The notes under the pieces: model-generated
What the model was told of the DNA's origin: nothing
Database searches by the model: none
What the model saw: the letters and a program-made list of their open reading frames with translations, nothing else
Source: Hyphomonadaceae bacterium
GTDB lineage: Bacteria > Pseudomonadota > Alphaproteobacteria > Caulobacterales > Hyphomonadaceae
NCBI GenBank assembly: GCA_028285145.1
Contig: JANQQC010000045.1
Coordinates: forward strand, 31,977 to 95,976
Reading direction: 5' to 3'
DNA: 64,000 bases
Made by a program: the position numbers and the translations under genes
Shown: positions 56,139 to 64,000 of the stretch, piece by piece
Layout: each line of letters opens with the position of its first letter
Numbering within the stretch: position 1 is the stretch's first letter

Positions 56139-56984
56139 ATGAACTTCCTGCGCAAAAAGAAAAACCTCACTCTTGTTCTGGGAGGCACAGGCAAGACAGG
56201 CCGCCGTGTCGCTGAACGTCTGAAGGCGAAAGGCCATGAGGTCCGCGTTGGATCGCGCTCAGCCGTACCGTCTTTCGACTGGGACAATGAGAAGAGTTGG
56301 GACGCCTGTTTGAAGGGTGTGACAGCTGTCTACGTCACCTATGCTCCAGACCTTGCCATGCCGGGGGCACCTGACGCGATCCAGGCCTTTGTCACCCTTG
56401 CCAGGCAACGCGGCGTGAAACGGCTGGTCCTTTTGTCAGGGCGCGGAGAGGAAGAGGCTCAGGCCTGTGAGGGCATCGTTCAGAACGCTGGCCTTGAATG
56501 GACAATCGTCCGGGCAAGCTGGTTTAACCAGAATTTTTCTGAGGGTGCATTTATCGACATGGTATTGGGTGGCGCGATTACGCTACCCGCTGGCGACCAG
56601 GTCGAGCCTTTCGTGGATGTCGACGATATCGCTGACGTGGCCGTGGCCGCTTTGAGTGAAGATCACCACAACAAACAAATCTATGAGGTCACTGGCCCTC
56701 GATTGATGACCCTTGCCGATGTCGCGGCAGACCTGTCCCGCGCAACCGGCCGTGAGATCACCTTCGTAAATGTGCCGCATGAGGCGTTCGTTGCCGAAGT
56801 CGCCAGCTCTGGTGCCCCCAAGGATGTCGTCTGGATGCTGGACTATCTTTTCTCCACCGTCCTTGATGGCCGAAATGCCTACCTCTGTGACGGCGTTCAG
56901 CGCGCGCTTGGTCGTCCGCCTAAGGACTTTGCGGATTATGCGCGCGATGTTGCGGCAACCGGTGTCTGGAGAGTAGCAGCATGA
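56139..56984 (+). CDS. NmrA-like NAD(P)-binding protein
   Basis: A 281-residue atypical SDR: Rossmann motif LVLGGTGKTGRRVAERL, then VKRLVLLSGRGEEEAQ, WTIVRASWFNQNFSEG and VDVDDIADVAVAALSE. There is no classical YxxxK, as is usual for NmrA-like redox sensors and quinone reductases. AAAAAGGAG lies nine bases before the ATG. Its stop overlaps the DUF4345 start by 4 nt. Confidence 0.87.
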   Translation: MNFLRKKKNLTLVLGGTGKTGRRVAERLKAKGHEVRVGSRSAVPSFDWDNEKSWDACLKGVTAVYVTYAPDLAMPGAPDAIQAFVTLARQRGVKRLVLLSGRGEEEAQACEGIVQNAGLEWTIVRASWFNQNFSEGAFIDMVLGGAITLPAGDQVEPFVDVDDIADVAVAALSEDHHNKQIYEVTGPRLMTLADVAADLSRATGREITFVNVPHEAFVAEVASSGAPKDVVWMLDYLFSTVLDGRNAYLCDGVQRALGRPPKDFADYARDVAATGVWRVAA

Positions 56985-57415
56985 GCCGGCTCGTCAGAAG
57001 GGCAGTCCTTTCAGGATCAGGCTCACTCCTTGGACTGATCGGTGGTGCACTGATGTTTACGCCGAAGGAGTTTCTCGAAATGAGCCATGTGATCGTGGAG
57101 CGCGATCCGGGCCTTATGTCTGAGCTCGTCGCGCCAAGTGGTGTGCTGATCATTACCAGCGCGTTCATGATGCTAGGGGCCATCAAGCCCCGCTTCGCCA
57201 ATACGGGGCTCTCAATGGGGGCGATCGTGTATGGCAGCTATGGCATAGGCCGCCTCATCAGCATGGCACTTCACGGCTTGCCATCAGGTTCGCTGGTTGC
57301 CGCGATGGTGATCGAACTGGCGGTCGCTGCAGTGCTGATCGTTCTCAGACTGGCTTCAACACCACACAAGGAGCGGCGCATTGCGGAAGCTTATACCGGC
57401 GATGCCACGGCATAA
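56981..57415 (+). CDS. DUF4345-type small membrane protein
   Basis: A 144-residue four-helix membrane protein (SGSLLGLIGGALMFTP, LIITSAFMMLGAI, GAIVYGSYGIGRLISMAL and VIELAVAAVLIVLRLA). It resembles DUF4345. It is translationally coupled to the NmrA-like gene (ATGA). Function unknown; the pair suggests a shared membrane/redox role. Confidence 0.72.
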   Translation: MSRLVRRAVLSGSGSLLGLIGGALMFTPKEFLEMSHVIVERDPGLMSELVAPSGVLIITSAFMMLGAIKPRFANTGLSMGAIVYGSYGIGRLISMALHGLPSGSLVAAMVIELAVAAVLIVLRLASTPHKERRIAEAYTGDATA

Positions 57416-57514
57416 TCCGAAGACAGCGTGCAGGCGCGCAGACACTATGCGTCTCCTGGGGTGATACCCCGCGCCTCGGCCTCTCTTTATATCTAAGTGT
57501 CAGGACACGAACCC

Positions 57515-58018
57515 ATGACCTATGAATGGACACTCTATCTTTGCCTTTTTCTGGCGCTCTGGAGCGCTGTGATCGGAGGCGTGTTTTCCGCCTTCTCCGA
57601 ATTCATCATGTCCGGCTTGCTTAGGACCGCACCGGCAGGCGGTATCGAGGCGATGCAGCACATCAACCGCACCGTGATCAAAACCCAATTCGTCGCGGGC
57701 ATTCTTTTGATCGCGCCCTTTTCGGTTCTGTTCGCGCTTTACAGCCTAACCGTCTTTGAAGGCATGGCGCTCGCAACGCTGGTTCTCGCGCCACTTATCT
57801 ACCTGCCAACCGTTTTTCTCATGACGGTGTTTGGCAATGTGCCGATGAACAACAAGCTCGAACGTCTCGATCACACCTCCACGGAGGCCGAAGCCTATTG
57901 GATGCAGTATGGCCGCGACTGGACTCGGCTCAATCATGTGCGGTCGCTCGGCAGCATCCTGACCGCTGGTCTCTACATCTTTGCCGCCATCACGCTCATC
58001 AGGAGCGGGCAGGTCTAG
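57515..58018 (+). CDS. DUF1772 membrane protein
   Basis: A 167-residue protein with four hydrophobic helices (LYLCLFLALWSAVIGGVFSAF, FVAGILLIAPFSVLFALYSL, ALATLVLAPLIYLPTVFLM, and a last one near the C-terminus). It carries the characteristic NVPMNNKLE and RDWTRLNHVR. The family includes fungal anthrone-oxygenase-like proteins, but most bacterial members have no known function. It is probably part of the AraC-controlled set. Confidence 0.85.
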   Translation: MTYEWTLYLCLFLALWSAVIGGVFSAFSEFIMSGLLRTAPAGGIEAMQHINRTVIKTQFVAGILLIAPFSVLFALYSLTVFEGMALATLVLAPLIYLPTVFLMTVFGNVPMNNKLERLDHTSTEAEAYWMQYGRDWTRLNHVRSLGSILTAGLYIFAAITLIRSGQV

Positions 58019-58047
58019 AGCCTGAGCCGATCTGAAGGATTATAAGA

Positions 58048-58500
58048 ATGGTCAGAGTCTCAATCATCGCGATCGCCACTTTCATCGATACCGTTGCCCG
58101 GACCGCAGAGTTGGAAGCCACCGGAAATCTCAGTTTGGTGCTCATCGTGAATGGTAAGGCCGCCGGGAGCTTTCACACTTCCTCTCTAAGTCCCGTCGAC
58201 GGATCTTCGGTCTACCAGGTCGCCTCCCTGGGAAAACAGATCACTGCCTGAGGTGTAATGGTGCTGGTGGAGGACGGCGCAACTGACCTCGATAAACCGA
58301 TCTCGGAATACCTGACACGCTGGGAGTTGCCTGACGGTGAGTTTGACTGTTCGGGCGTAACGGTTCGACGCCTTCTCAGCCACATGTCCGGATAGAGTGA
58401 GGGTCTTGGCTACGACGGCTTCGAACGCTCGGAAGACATTCAGTCCATGGAAGAGTCGCTTGCCCAGGCCTCTGACGTTCGCCCGTCCAGCCCTCTCTAA
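58048..58500 (+). pseudogene. broken serine hydrolase (class C beta-lactamase-like)
   Basis: One frame encodes a beta-lactamase-family N-terminal part: LVLIVNGKAAGSFH, the SxxK motif SLGK in YQVASLGKQITA, then DLDKPISEYLTRWE and VTVRRLLSHMSG. Two in-frame stops interrupt it, TGA at 58249-58251 where homologues have tryptophan and TAG at 58393-58395 after HMSG. The frame resumes as SEGLGYDGFERSEDIQSMEESLAQ and ends at 58500, well short of a complete enzyme, where the convergent SDR gene begins. Point mutation plus 3' loss best explains it. Confidence 0.8.
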
Positions 58501-59231
58501 CTCAAGCTCAGACCACCGTCGCAAATAATCGTTTGCCCACAGACATAAGCCGCGAGTGGCGAAGCAAGGAACAGACACACGCCTGCCATGTCTTCCGGCG
58601 TGCCCATGCGTGCCTGCGGGATCGCGCGCAGCGAGCCTTCAAGGCGTTTGGGATGCTCGGTGGTGATCTTCGTCAGCTTCGTATCGACAAGGCCGGGGGC
58701 GAGCCCGTTTACGCGGATGCCATCTGAGGCCCAGGCCTCCCCAAGCGTCTTGGTCAGGCCAACCGCCCCATGCTTGGAGGCGGAGTAGGCGGGGTTGCCG
58801 CGTGTGGCCGAAAATCCGGCCACGGAAGACACGATGGTGATCGAGCCCTTGGAGGCGCTAAGCATGTCGTGGAACTTGGTGCAGCAGGCCATCACCGAGT
58901 TGATGTTGACGTCCATCACCTTCGCCCAGCCTTCCGGCTCGAACTCGCCGCGCTTGTAGACCACCGTACCCTGGCAGCAGATCAAGACGTCCAGCGTTTT
59001 GAAGGGCGGCTCATAGATGCGCAGATCATCTTCATTCGAAACGTCGAGCTTGTGATGATGCAGACCGGTCAAGTCCGAGCCGTCCTCGGCCGTATAGGCG
59101 CTCTTGTCCCGCGTTCCCCAGACATGGACCTCCGCCCCGCGCGCCTTGAAGGCATGTGCGACGCCATTGCCGATGCCGGAGGAGCCCCCGACAACAAGGA
59201 CGGTCTTTCCGCTGAAATCCAGATCGGTCAT
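58497..59231 (-). CDS. SDR-family oxidoreductase
   Basis: A 244-residue classical SDR with VVGGSSGIGNGVA, an altered NAG segment (LICCQGTVVY), catalytic YSASKHG and the C-terminal CGQTIICDGG. It overlaps the upstream 631-residue gene by 4 nt and so is translationally coupled to it. Its 3' end overlaps the pseudogene. Confidence 0.9.
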   Translation of the reverse strand: MTDLDFSGKTVLVVGGSSGIGNGVAHAFKARGAEVHVWGTRDKSAYTAEDGSDLTGLHHHKLDVSNEDDLRIYEPPFKTLDVLICCQGTVVYKRGEFEPEGWAKVMDVNINSVMACCTKFHDMLSASKGSITIVSSVAGFSATRGNPAYSASKHGAVGLTKTLGEAWASDGIRVNGLAPGLVDTKLTKITTEHPKRLEGSLRAIPQARMGTPEDMAGVCLFLASPLAAYVCGQTIICDGGLSLS

Positions 59232-61123
59232 GGCGTTGTGTGCTCCACTGCGATGCCCAGAAACTCGACAATCGTATCAGGGTCCGGGTTGGGGGTTTCA
59301 TCGTCGAAAGCCTCAATCCGCGCAAAGGTCAGCGGCTCGGGCGGGTCGAGGCGCGCCTCGAAGACGCCGCCTTCATTTATGTAATCGGCATAGGCATCCG
59401 CCCAGGCCTTGGCTGGCGGGAACTCGGCTCGCGCGCCAGAGCCCGCCATCTGGATGCCGGCCACGGCAAGGTTGCGCACGGTCGCCGGATCATAGGCGGC
59501 GAAAGCCTGCAACTGCGGGTCGTCGCTTGGTATGACGGCGGCAATCTCAACGGCCAGCGCGAAGATCTTGTCGATGCCGCCATCATCGGTGAGGCGCATG
59601 AAGGCGCGCTCGAACGCTGCGCCCTCCTGAAAGACCTGCTCGATCGCCGCTTCATCGACGTCTTCATTCTCCGTGTCGATTAGGCCGGACCATGCCGCGA
59701 AAGGCGGGATCACCCCGTCCGCGCCCATCTCCGCCTGCCCGAACCCGTCCACGCTGTAGGAGAGTGCCCATGTGGCCGGTCCTTCATCGGCATTCCATGT
59801 CCAGTTGCCGGTCATATCCAGAACCGGGGAGACCAGTCCATGCGTTTCCAGAACGGCCATGACCTCCTCGGCCGTTCCGGCCATCTCGGGGTTTTCCTGC
59901 GCGATGATCTCATCGAACATGCCGGCAAAGGCTCCCAAATGGTAGGTCAGGTCGTCGACCTCCAGGCTCAGCTGCGTCGGCACCAGCCATCGAAACCCTG
60001 ACAGGTCCAGCGTCGCCCCGGCGAGGTCATAAAGCGGCTCGCCATTCATCGAATAGCGCATCGGCCCATTCACCCAAACGCCAAGGCTTAGAAGATCTGT
60101 CTCTGTCGTCGGCGGGATCACGCCCTGCGCCAGGTAAGACAGCGCCTTGTCCATGCGCAGATCGTCCAGCGTGTAGAAGGCGATCTCGCCATCCACGGGT
60201 ATGTCGATGAAAGCCGGGTATGACGCGTCGGGGTCATCGGTGTCCGCAATGCTGACATCAGGCCAGGGCGACACGCCTTGATAGGTCATGCCTTCGACAA
60301 GAGAGGATTTCAGGTCCCCGCGCGACATCCCCTGATAGCCGGTAAAGGCGGTGGTGAAATTGATGTCGGTCGTCGCGCCCATCTGGGTCATGCTGAGCCC
60401 GCCCGTCATGTCTTCAATCGCGATGGCCTCAATGGAGAAGCCGCGGATATAGGCCGCCCCGATCTGGAAGTAGCGGAATATCTCGGCATTTTCGGCGTCC
60501 ATCGCGTCCGGGGCCGCGCCAGAGATTTCCCAGGGGTGGAACCGGGCATCGTCAATGATCATGCGCCCAGCCTTCAACTCATAGGAGTCGAACACCATGC
60601 TCATATCGAGATTTGCGCCATCGGCCGCGGCGGCCTCTTCCATCATCGCGTTCATCGATTCCAGCATCGGCTCATACAGCGCGGCAAGCCCGACAACTTC
60701 CAGATTTCGCGCTTCCACCCGGCGGAAGATCGGCCGCTCGGAGGCCAGATCGCTGCCATCCATCCGCGCCGCGATGGCAGGAAGATCGGCCCCCCAGATG
60801 AACAGCTCGCCGATCTTCAGGCCCGCTTCGGGCGTCGGCGCATAAGCGATCGTGACATCGGTCATCCGGGTCGCACCGGTATCATCGTCGAAGGTCAGTT
60901 CGTCATAGCTCAGCGCGACCGCTTCCGGGAGCAGGGCCCCCAGCTCAGCCATGTCGAGCGGGGCGGTGTCCTCAAGGATAAGCGGCTCGCCGAGCAGGCT
61001 CGCATACCCCTTGGCCAAAGTGGCGCTGGAGGTTGGCACCGTGTCGTCGCCATCATTGTTCAGGAGAAGGTAGGTTCCGATCGCGAGCATGGTCGCGACA
61101 ATGGCTCCGATGAAATAGCGCAT
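59228..61123 (-). CDS. uncharacterised exported protein
   Basis: I do not recognise this 631-residue protein. A hydrophobic N-terminus (FIGAIVATMLAIGTYLLL) indicates an anchor or signal. The remainder is acidic and rich in alternating strands, with repeated short phrases such as LDMAELGALLPEAV, IEAIAIEDMTGGLSM and LEVDDLTYHLGAFAG. This resembles large beta-rich periplasmic lipid-transfer or scaffolding proteins, although no AsmA/YdbH signature is clear. It overlaps the SDR start by 4 nt. Confidence 0.75.
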   Translation of the reverse strand: MRYFIGAIVATMLAIGTYLLLNNDGDDTVPTSSATLAKGYASLLGEPLILEDTAPLDMAELGALLPEAVALSYDELTFDDDTGATRMTDVTIAYAPTPEAGLKIGELFIWGADLPAIAARMDGSDLASERPIFRRVEARNLEVVGLAALYEPMLESMNAMMEEAAAADGANLDMSMVFDSYELKAGRMIIDDARFHPWEISGAAPDAMDAENAEIFRYFQIGAAYIRGFSIEAIAIEDMTGGLSMTQMGATTDINFTTAFTGYQGMSRGDLKSSLVEGMTYQGVSPWPDVSIADTDDPDASYPAFIDIPVDGEIAFYTLDDLRMDKALSYLAQGVIPPTTETDLLSLGVWVNGPMRYSMNGEPLYDLAGATLDLSGFRWLVPTQLSLEVDDLTYHLGAFAGMFDEIIAQENPEMAGTAEEVMAVLETHGLVSPVLDMTGNWTWNADEGPATWALSYSVDGFGQAEMGADGVIPPFAAWSGLIDTENEDVDEAAIEQVFQEGAAFERAFMRLTDDGGIDKIFALAVEIAAVIPSDDPQLQAFAAYDPATVRNLAVAGIQMAGSGARAEFPPAKAWADAYADYINEGGVFEARLDPPEPLTFARIEAFDDETPNPDPDTIVEFLGIAVEHTTP

Positions 61124-61181
61124 GGTCTGGCCTTTCCGCTGCCGACGCGTTTATGCCCCCGAGCCCGGCTGTCAGACAAGC

Positions 61182-61967
61182 TCAGGCATTCTTGATGGTT
61201 AGCCCGCCATCCACCGGAATCACCGCCCCGGTCAGGAAGCTCGCCGCCGGCAACACGACCGACAGCGTCACATTCGCGACCTCTTCCGGAATCCCGTATC
61301 GGCGCATCGGCACGCGGCGCTTGGCATAGATTTCCTTATGCTCGTCCGGGATCGCGGCCGTGATCCCCGTCAGGATCGGGCCGGGGCAGATGCAGTTCAC
61401 GGTGATGCCTTCCCGCCCAAGATCGACCGCCAGCCCGCGCGTCAGGCCGATCACGCCATGCTTGGCCGCCACATAGGGGCTGTTGCCGGGCGTCGCGCCG
61501 AGCCCCTCAGTGGAGGCAACGTTCACGATGCGCGGGCTCTCGCTCTGCCGCAGGAAGGGCAGGGCCGCGCGGATCATACGCTGGTGGGAGGACAACATCA
61601 CATCGAGCGACGGCCCCCAGCTCTCCTCATAGCTCTCCTCGCCGACATCGGCCGGAATGGCGAAGCCGGCATTATTCACAACAATGTCGAGGCCCTCGAA
61701 CTGCGCGGCCGTCAGCGAGACGACGTCCTTGATCCGGCTCTCATCGGAGACATCCAGCGCCAGTGCGAGCGCCTGTCCGGGATGCCCGGCTTCGCGGATT
61801 TCCGCAGCAACGGCGTCGCACGCCTCCTGCTTCAGGTCCGTCACCGCAACATTGGCGCCTTCCGCAGCGAAGAGATGCGCGGTCGCGCGTCCCATGCCGC
61901 TCGCGGCTCCCGTGACGATTGCGGTCAGGCCGGCAATGGACCGGTTGAGCGGCTGATAAGGCTCCAT
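61182..61967 (-). CDS. SDR-family oxidoreductase
   Basis: A 261-residue classical SDR: TGAASGMGRATA, NNAGFAIP, catalytic YVAAKHG, and LTGAVIPVDGG. The glycine-rich and catalytic motifs are intact and no frameshift is seen. Substrate unknown. It ends 58 bp before the start of the upstream exported-protein gene on the same strand and may share its message. Confidence 0.92.
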   Translation of the reverse strand: MEPYQPLNRSIAGLTAIVTGAASGMGRATAHLFAAEGANVAVTDLKQEACDAVAAEIREAGHPGQALALALDVSDESRIKDVVSLTAAQFEGLDIVVNNAGFAIPADVGEESYEESWGPSLDVMLSSHQRMIRAALPFLRQSESPRIVNVASTEGLGATPGNSPYVAAKHGVIGLTRGLAVDLGREGITVNCICPGPILTGITAAIPDEHKEIYAKRRVPMRRYGIPEEVANVTLSVVLPAASFLTGAVIPVDGGLTIKNA

Positions 61968-62132
61968 GAGGCGTCTCCCTGGCTAAGATCTGAGCAAAGC
62001 AGGCGGTGCCGGTCAGGTCCACAGGCGACGTCGGGGGAGCGTCTTCCGATTTCTTCGCCCAAGGGCCGTTGCGTCATGCTGGGGCTTCACGCGGCGTGAC
62101 GGCTTGCGCGGACCAGCCGGTCACGACATGTA

Positions 62133-62149
62133 AGTTCCAAATTAGAACT
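62133..62149. promoter_or_regulatory. AT-rich inverted repeat upstream of the thioesterase gene
   Basis: AGTTC-CAAATTA-GAACT, 14 nt before the ATG and well placed to overlap a promoter or the start of the message. It stands out in GC-rich DNA. Possibly a repressor site. Confidence 0.4.
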
Positions 62150-62163
62150 ATAGGTGTCCTCCC

Positions 62164-62613
62164 ATGAACTATATGCTTGCTGACAATCAGCTTGATCCGG
62201 AAATCTTCACGTCCCGCGGCGCGGGCCATCTGCCCGGCCATCTCGATATTGAGGTCACCTATATCGGCCGTGACCGCGTCGAGGGGCGCTTTATCGTCGC
62301 CAAACACCATCACGCCCCGAACGGCTTCCTCCATGCCGGCAGCGTCGTGACACTGGCCGATTCCCTGTGCGGCTACGGTACGGTGGCCAACCTGCCGGAG
62401 GGTGCGTCAGGCTTCACCACAATCGAGCTGAAAGCGAACTATTTCGCGACCGCGCTGGAAGGCGAGGTCACGGCTCGCGCCACGCCGGTCCATGTCGGCG
62501 GAACCACGCAGGTCTGGGATTGCGAAGTGACAAATGCCGCTGGAAAGCGCATGGCGCTCTTCCGCTGCTCGCAAATGGTCCTGCGCCCGAAACAGGCGGC
62601 TCGTCCGGCCTAA
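62164..62613 (+). CDS. PaaI-like hotdog thioesterase
   Basis: A 149-residue hotdog-fold protein. The active-site region is APNGFLHAGSVVTLADSLCGYG, with TIELKANYFATALEGEVTARATPVHVGGTTQVW typical of the PaaI/YbgC-like acyl-CoA thioesterases. The 3' end overlaps the convergent GST-like gene by 4 nt. Substrate unknown. Confidence 0.9.
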   Translation: MNYMLADNQLDPEIFTSRGAGHLPGHLDIEVTYIGRDRVEGRFIVAKHHHAPNGFLHAGSVVTLADSLCGYGTVANLPEGASGFTTIELKANYFATALEGEVTARATPVHVGGTTQVWDCEVTNAAGKRMALFRCSQMVLRPKQAARPA

Positions 62614-63698
62614 GCCAAAGCCACCTTGTAGTTTCGCCGGGTGAGTCGCGCGGCCAGCGACAGGTCTTTCAGCGCGCCGCCGCCCACACGGTCGAGCAGG
62701 GCGTCGGCCTTGGCGCGATCTTCTGCGCTCAGCGCGTCGCGCGCATCCAGCGCGTCCTGCAGCCTGTAGAGTGAGAAGGTACGCGCCATGCACATACCCG
62801 AGCGTCCACCCGTGGAGAATGGTGTCATCTCAAAACCGCGCGGAAGCTCTTCCTGCGGGGCGGCATCGCCCGCCCAATTGGCGAGCATGTCATTCGTCGC
62901 GATCAGGACGGGTAGTTGCTCATCCATCTGGCGTTTCAGGATTGGCAGGAGAGTGTCCGGAATCGCGTCACCGCCGATCAGCGTTCCATCGCCCTTGTCC
63001 CCGGCGATCACGCGCTCGACCCAGTTGGCGACGCGCGGAGCCACCCGTTTCATGTGCGCGCCGGAATAGGGGTCATGATACTGGTGCGCGTAGAGCGGGC
63101 CGATCAGGCCGAAATCCGCAAAGGACGGGCGGCCGCCGAAAACATATGGATGTTCCTCTAGGTGGGCTGAGAAATCGGCGAGGAAGGCTTCGTAGGAGGC
63201 CTCAACCCCCGGAATCGTTTCAGGTGTGATGCCGAGTGCGGGCACAAAGCCGCGAAACCGCTGGCCCGTCTTCTTGCCCGCTTCATACTGTTCTTCCGGG
63301 GAGCCGTCCGGCAGCGCATTCTTGCCGAACTGGGTGTAGATCCACTCTTCATTGTGGTTCCAGCGATAGTGCATGGCCGGAAGGGTCAGCCACTCGTCTG
63401 CGAACAGTTGGATCAGAAAAGAGACAAAACGCTGGACCGGCCCTTCCGGCAACACGGAGGGGTTCGGCGCGCTCGCCTCGATATCGAAAATGATGTCAGC
63501 CGTATCCTGAACGATCCGCTCATCGGGTGTGCGCACGACCGGTATGACGGGCCAGCCAACGGTCGGCATGATCTCGCGCTTCATAATGTCTGGGGTCGGC
63601 GTGATTTCGGTGAAGTCGATGTCTTTCCAGCGTAGATAGGCGCGGGCCTTGCCTGAAAACAGGCTCATTTCAGAGCCATAGAGTGTATAATTGGCCAT
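62610..63698 (-). CDS. glutathione S-transferase-like protein (long form)
   Basis: A 362-residue protein. The N-terminal thioredoxin-like half begins NYTLYGSEMSLFSGKARAYLRW, then VGWPVIPVVRTPDERIVQDTADI, with the substrate-side helices including FGGRPSFADFGLIGPLYAH. A C-terminal extension of about 120 residues (LPVLIATNDMLANWAG onward) is longer than typical GSTs and is seen in some proteobacterial GST-like families. The start is the ATG that opens the first strand; a longer in-frame reading is ignored. Confidence 0.88.
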   Translation of the reverse strand: MANYTLYGSEMSLFSGKARAYLRWKDIDFTEITPTPDIMKREIMPTVGWPVIPVVRTPDERIVQDTADIIFDIEASAPNPSVLPEGPVQRFVSFLIQLFADEWLTLPAMHYRWNHNEEWIYTQFGKNALPDGSPEEQYEAGKKTGQRFRGFVPALGITPETIPGVEASYEAFLADFSAHLEEHPYVFGGRPSFADFGLIGPLYAHQYHDPYSGAHMKRVAPRVANWVERVIAGDKGDGTLIGGDAIPDTLLPILKRQMDEQLPVLIATNDMLANWAGDAAPQEELPRGFEMTPFSTGGRSGMCMARTFSLYRLQDALDARDALSAEDRAKADALLDRVGGGALKDLSLAARLTRRNYKVALA

Positions 63699-63804
63699 CA
63701 GGCAGTCCTTTCGAAATCTCTCTCTTGCTAGGGCGCGACCGGCGCATTGGCCAGTCACGATGCCCCATGACGTCGCGGCTATCCCCGCCTTTTCGCCCGC
63801 TCAA

Positions 63805-63821
63805 CCCGGACATGATCCGGG
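63805..63821. repeat. intergenic palindrome resembling an alphaproteobacterial REP element
   Basis: CCCGGA-CATGA-TCCGGG, followed by ATCTGG. The core closely resembles the widespread CCCGGACTTGATCCGGGAT-type intergenic element of alphaproteobacteria. Only one copy is seen in the window. Confidence 0.45.
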
Positions 63822-63857
63822 ATCTGGTGCCGCGTGTTCCGGTGTCTCTGCTGCACA

Positions 63858-63875
63858 TCCCGGCCGACGCCGGGA
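63858..63875. repeat. perfect hairpin next to the ribosome site of the last gene
   Basis: TCCCGGC-CGAC-GCCGGGA, 7-bp arms. The right arm overlaps GGGAGG, the likely ribosome site for the ATG at 63883, so folding could hide it. It may also be the second half of a composite intergenic repeat. Confidence 0.45.
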
Positions 63876-63882
63876 GGCGCGG

Positions 63883-64000
63883 ATGGATTTTTTCGCCAAA
63901 ACTTATCCCCCTCTCATGTGCCACAGCTATGATCCAGTGATCGCTCCCCTGAAGGGCCGGGTCGGCCGTCTGGCTTTGGGGGGTGAGGTCGCGGTCTGGC
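63883..64000 (+). CDS. partial gene running off the window
   Basis: An open frame from ATG with GGGAGG five bases upstream. The 39 visible residues begin MDFFAKTYPPLMCHSYDPVI and continue to the window edge. The visible part does not identify a family. It might be a short-lived frame rather than a real gene, but the ribosome site and codon use look genuine. Confidence 0.4.
   Translation, partial: MDFFAKTYPPLMCHSYDPVIAPLKGRVGRLALGGEVAVW

Noticed and set aside
58048..58500. Stop-codon recoding (TGA as tryptophan or selenocysteine) in the serine hydrolase
   Set aside because: Two different stop codons occur, no recoding structure is seen, the rest of the window uses TGA and TAG as ordinary stops, and the 3' part is missing.
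63683..63940. Plus-strand frame of 85 codons across the last intergenic region
   Set aside because: It runs across the palindromes, has no motif and no ribosome site; the frame from 63883 fits better.
1..64000. Search for CRISPR arrays, insertion sequences, prophage genes, integrases and toxin-antitoxin pairs
   Set aside because: None seen. No regularly spaced repeats, transposase motifs or integrase-like genes occur, and the tRNA-Ser gene is not followed by an attachment duplication.

Overview
This is a chromosomal window from a GC-rich alphaproteobacterium. The pointers are the carboxyspermidine route to polyamines, the gene orders carB-greA, trpF-trpB-(insert)-trpA-accD-folC and rsmB-lipoprotein-rpe-heparinase-like-purH, a ChrR/ECF sigma pair, a DUF1674 (SDHAF4) protein, an ELM1-family protein, a Coq4 homologue and an IalB-like protein. 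The overall look is closest to Caulobacterales/Hyphomonadaceae or a neighbour, but this is inferred from gene content only. Coding density is very high, many genes overlap by 4 nt, and no insertion sequence, prophage, CRISPR array or recognisable defence system is visible. No gene-free stretch exceeds 300 bases.

Layout. 0-4 kb: carboxyspermidine synthase and decarboxylase, split by an arsR-arsI organoarsenical pair and a GNAT acetyltransferase. 4-8 kb: a CBS-histidine kinase-receiver hybrid, a ClpP-family protease, and an ECF sigma/ChrR-like anti-sigma pair. 8-16 kb: rlmN, small lipoproteins, a GST, a DUF3137 membrane protein behind a J-domain protein, bolA, an SDR, trxB and a cation exporter. 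16-26 kb: ELM1-like, greA and carB, then small metabolic genes, an M48 peptidase, and a DUF2306/AraC divergent pair. 26-34 kb: an EAL phosphodiesterase and a histidine block (hisB, hisH, hisA, hisF, hisE) interleaved with a truncated glycosyltransferase-like gene, coq4 and tspO. 34-46 kb: Smr protein, lipoprotein hydrolase, SDHAF4-like, htpX, rsmB, rpe, heparinase II/III-like, a WbpM/CapD-like sugar-nucleotide enzyme and purH. 46-55 kb: msrA, tRNA-Ser(GGA), DoxX, a uridine-kinase-like protein, then trpF-trpB-VOC-trpA-accD-folC. 55-64 kb: an accessory AraC/NmrA/DUF4345/DUF1772 module ending in a serine-hydrolase pseudogene, two SDRs, a 631-residue unknown exported protein, a thioesterase and a GST-like protein.

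Most of the window is housekeeping biosynthesis and stress handling: histidine, tryptophan, pyrimidine, purine, folate, fatty acid, polyamine, thioredoxin, protein quality control and translation. I found no clear new multi-gene system. The observations most worth checking are: an anti-sigma factor that has lost its N-terminal zinc ligands, next to a perfect palindrome; a DUF3137 gene whose likely start is a CTG in frame with the preceding stop; an organoarsenical operon with a clear operator; a serine hydrolase broken by two nonsense codons; and opposite-strand genes lodged in the his block.
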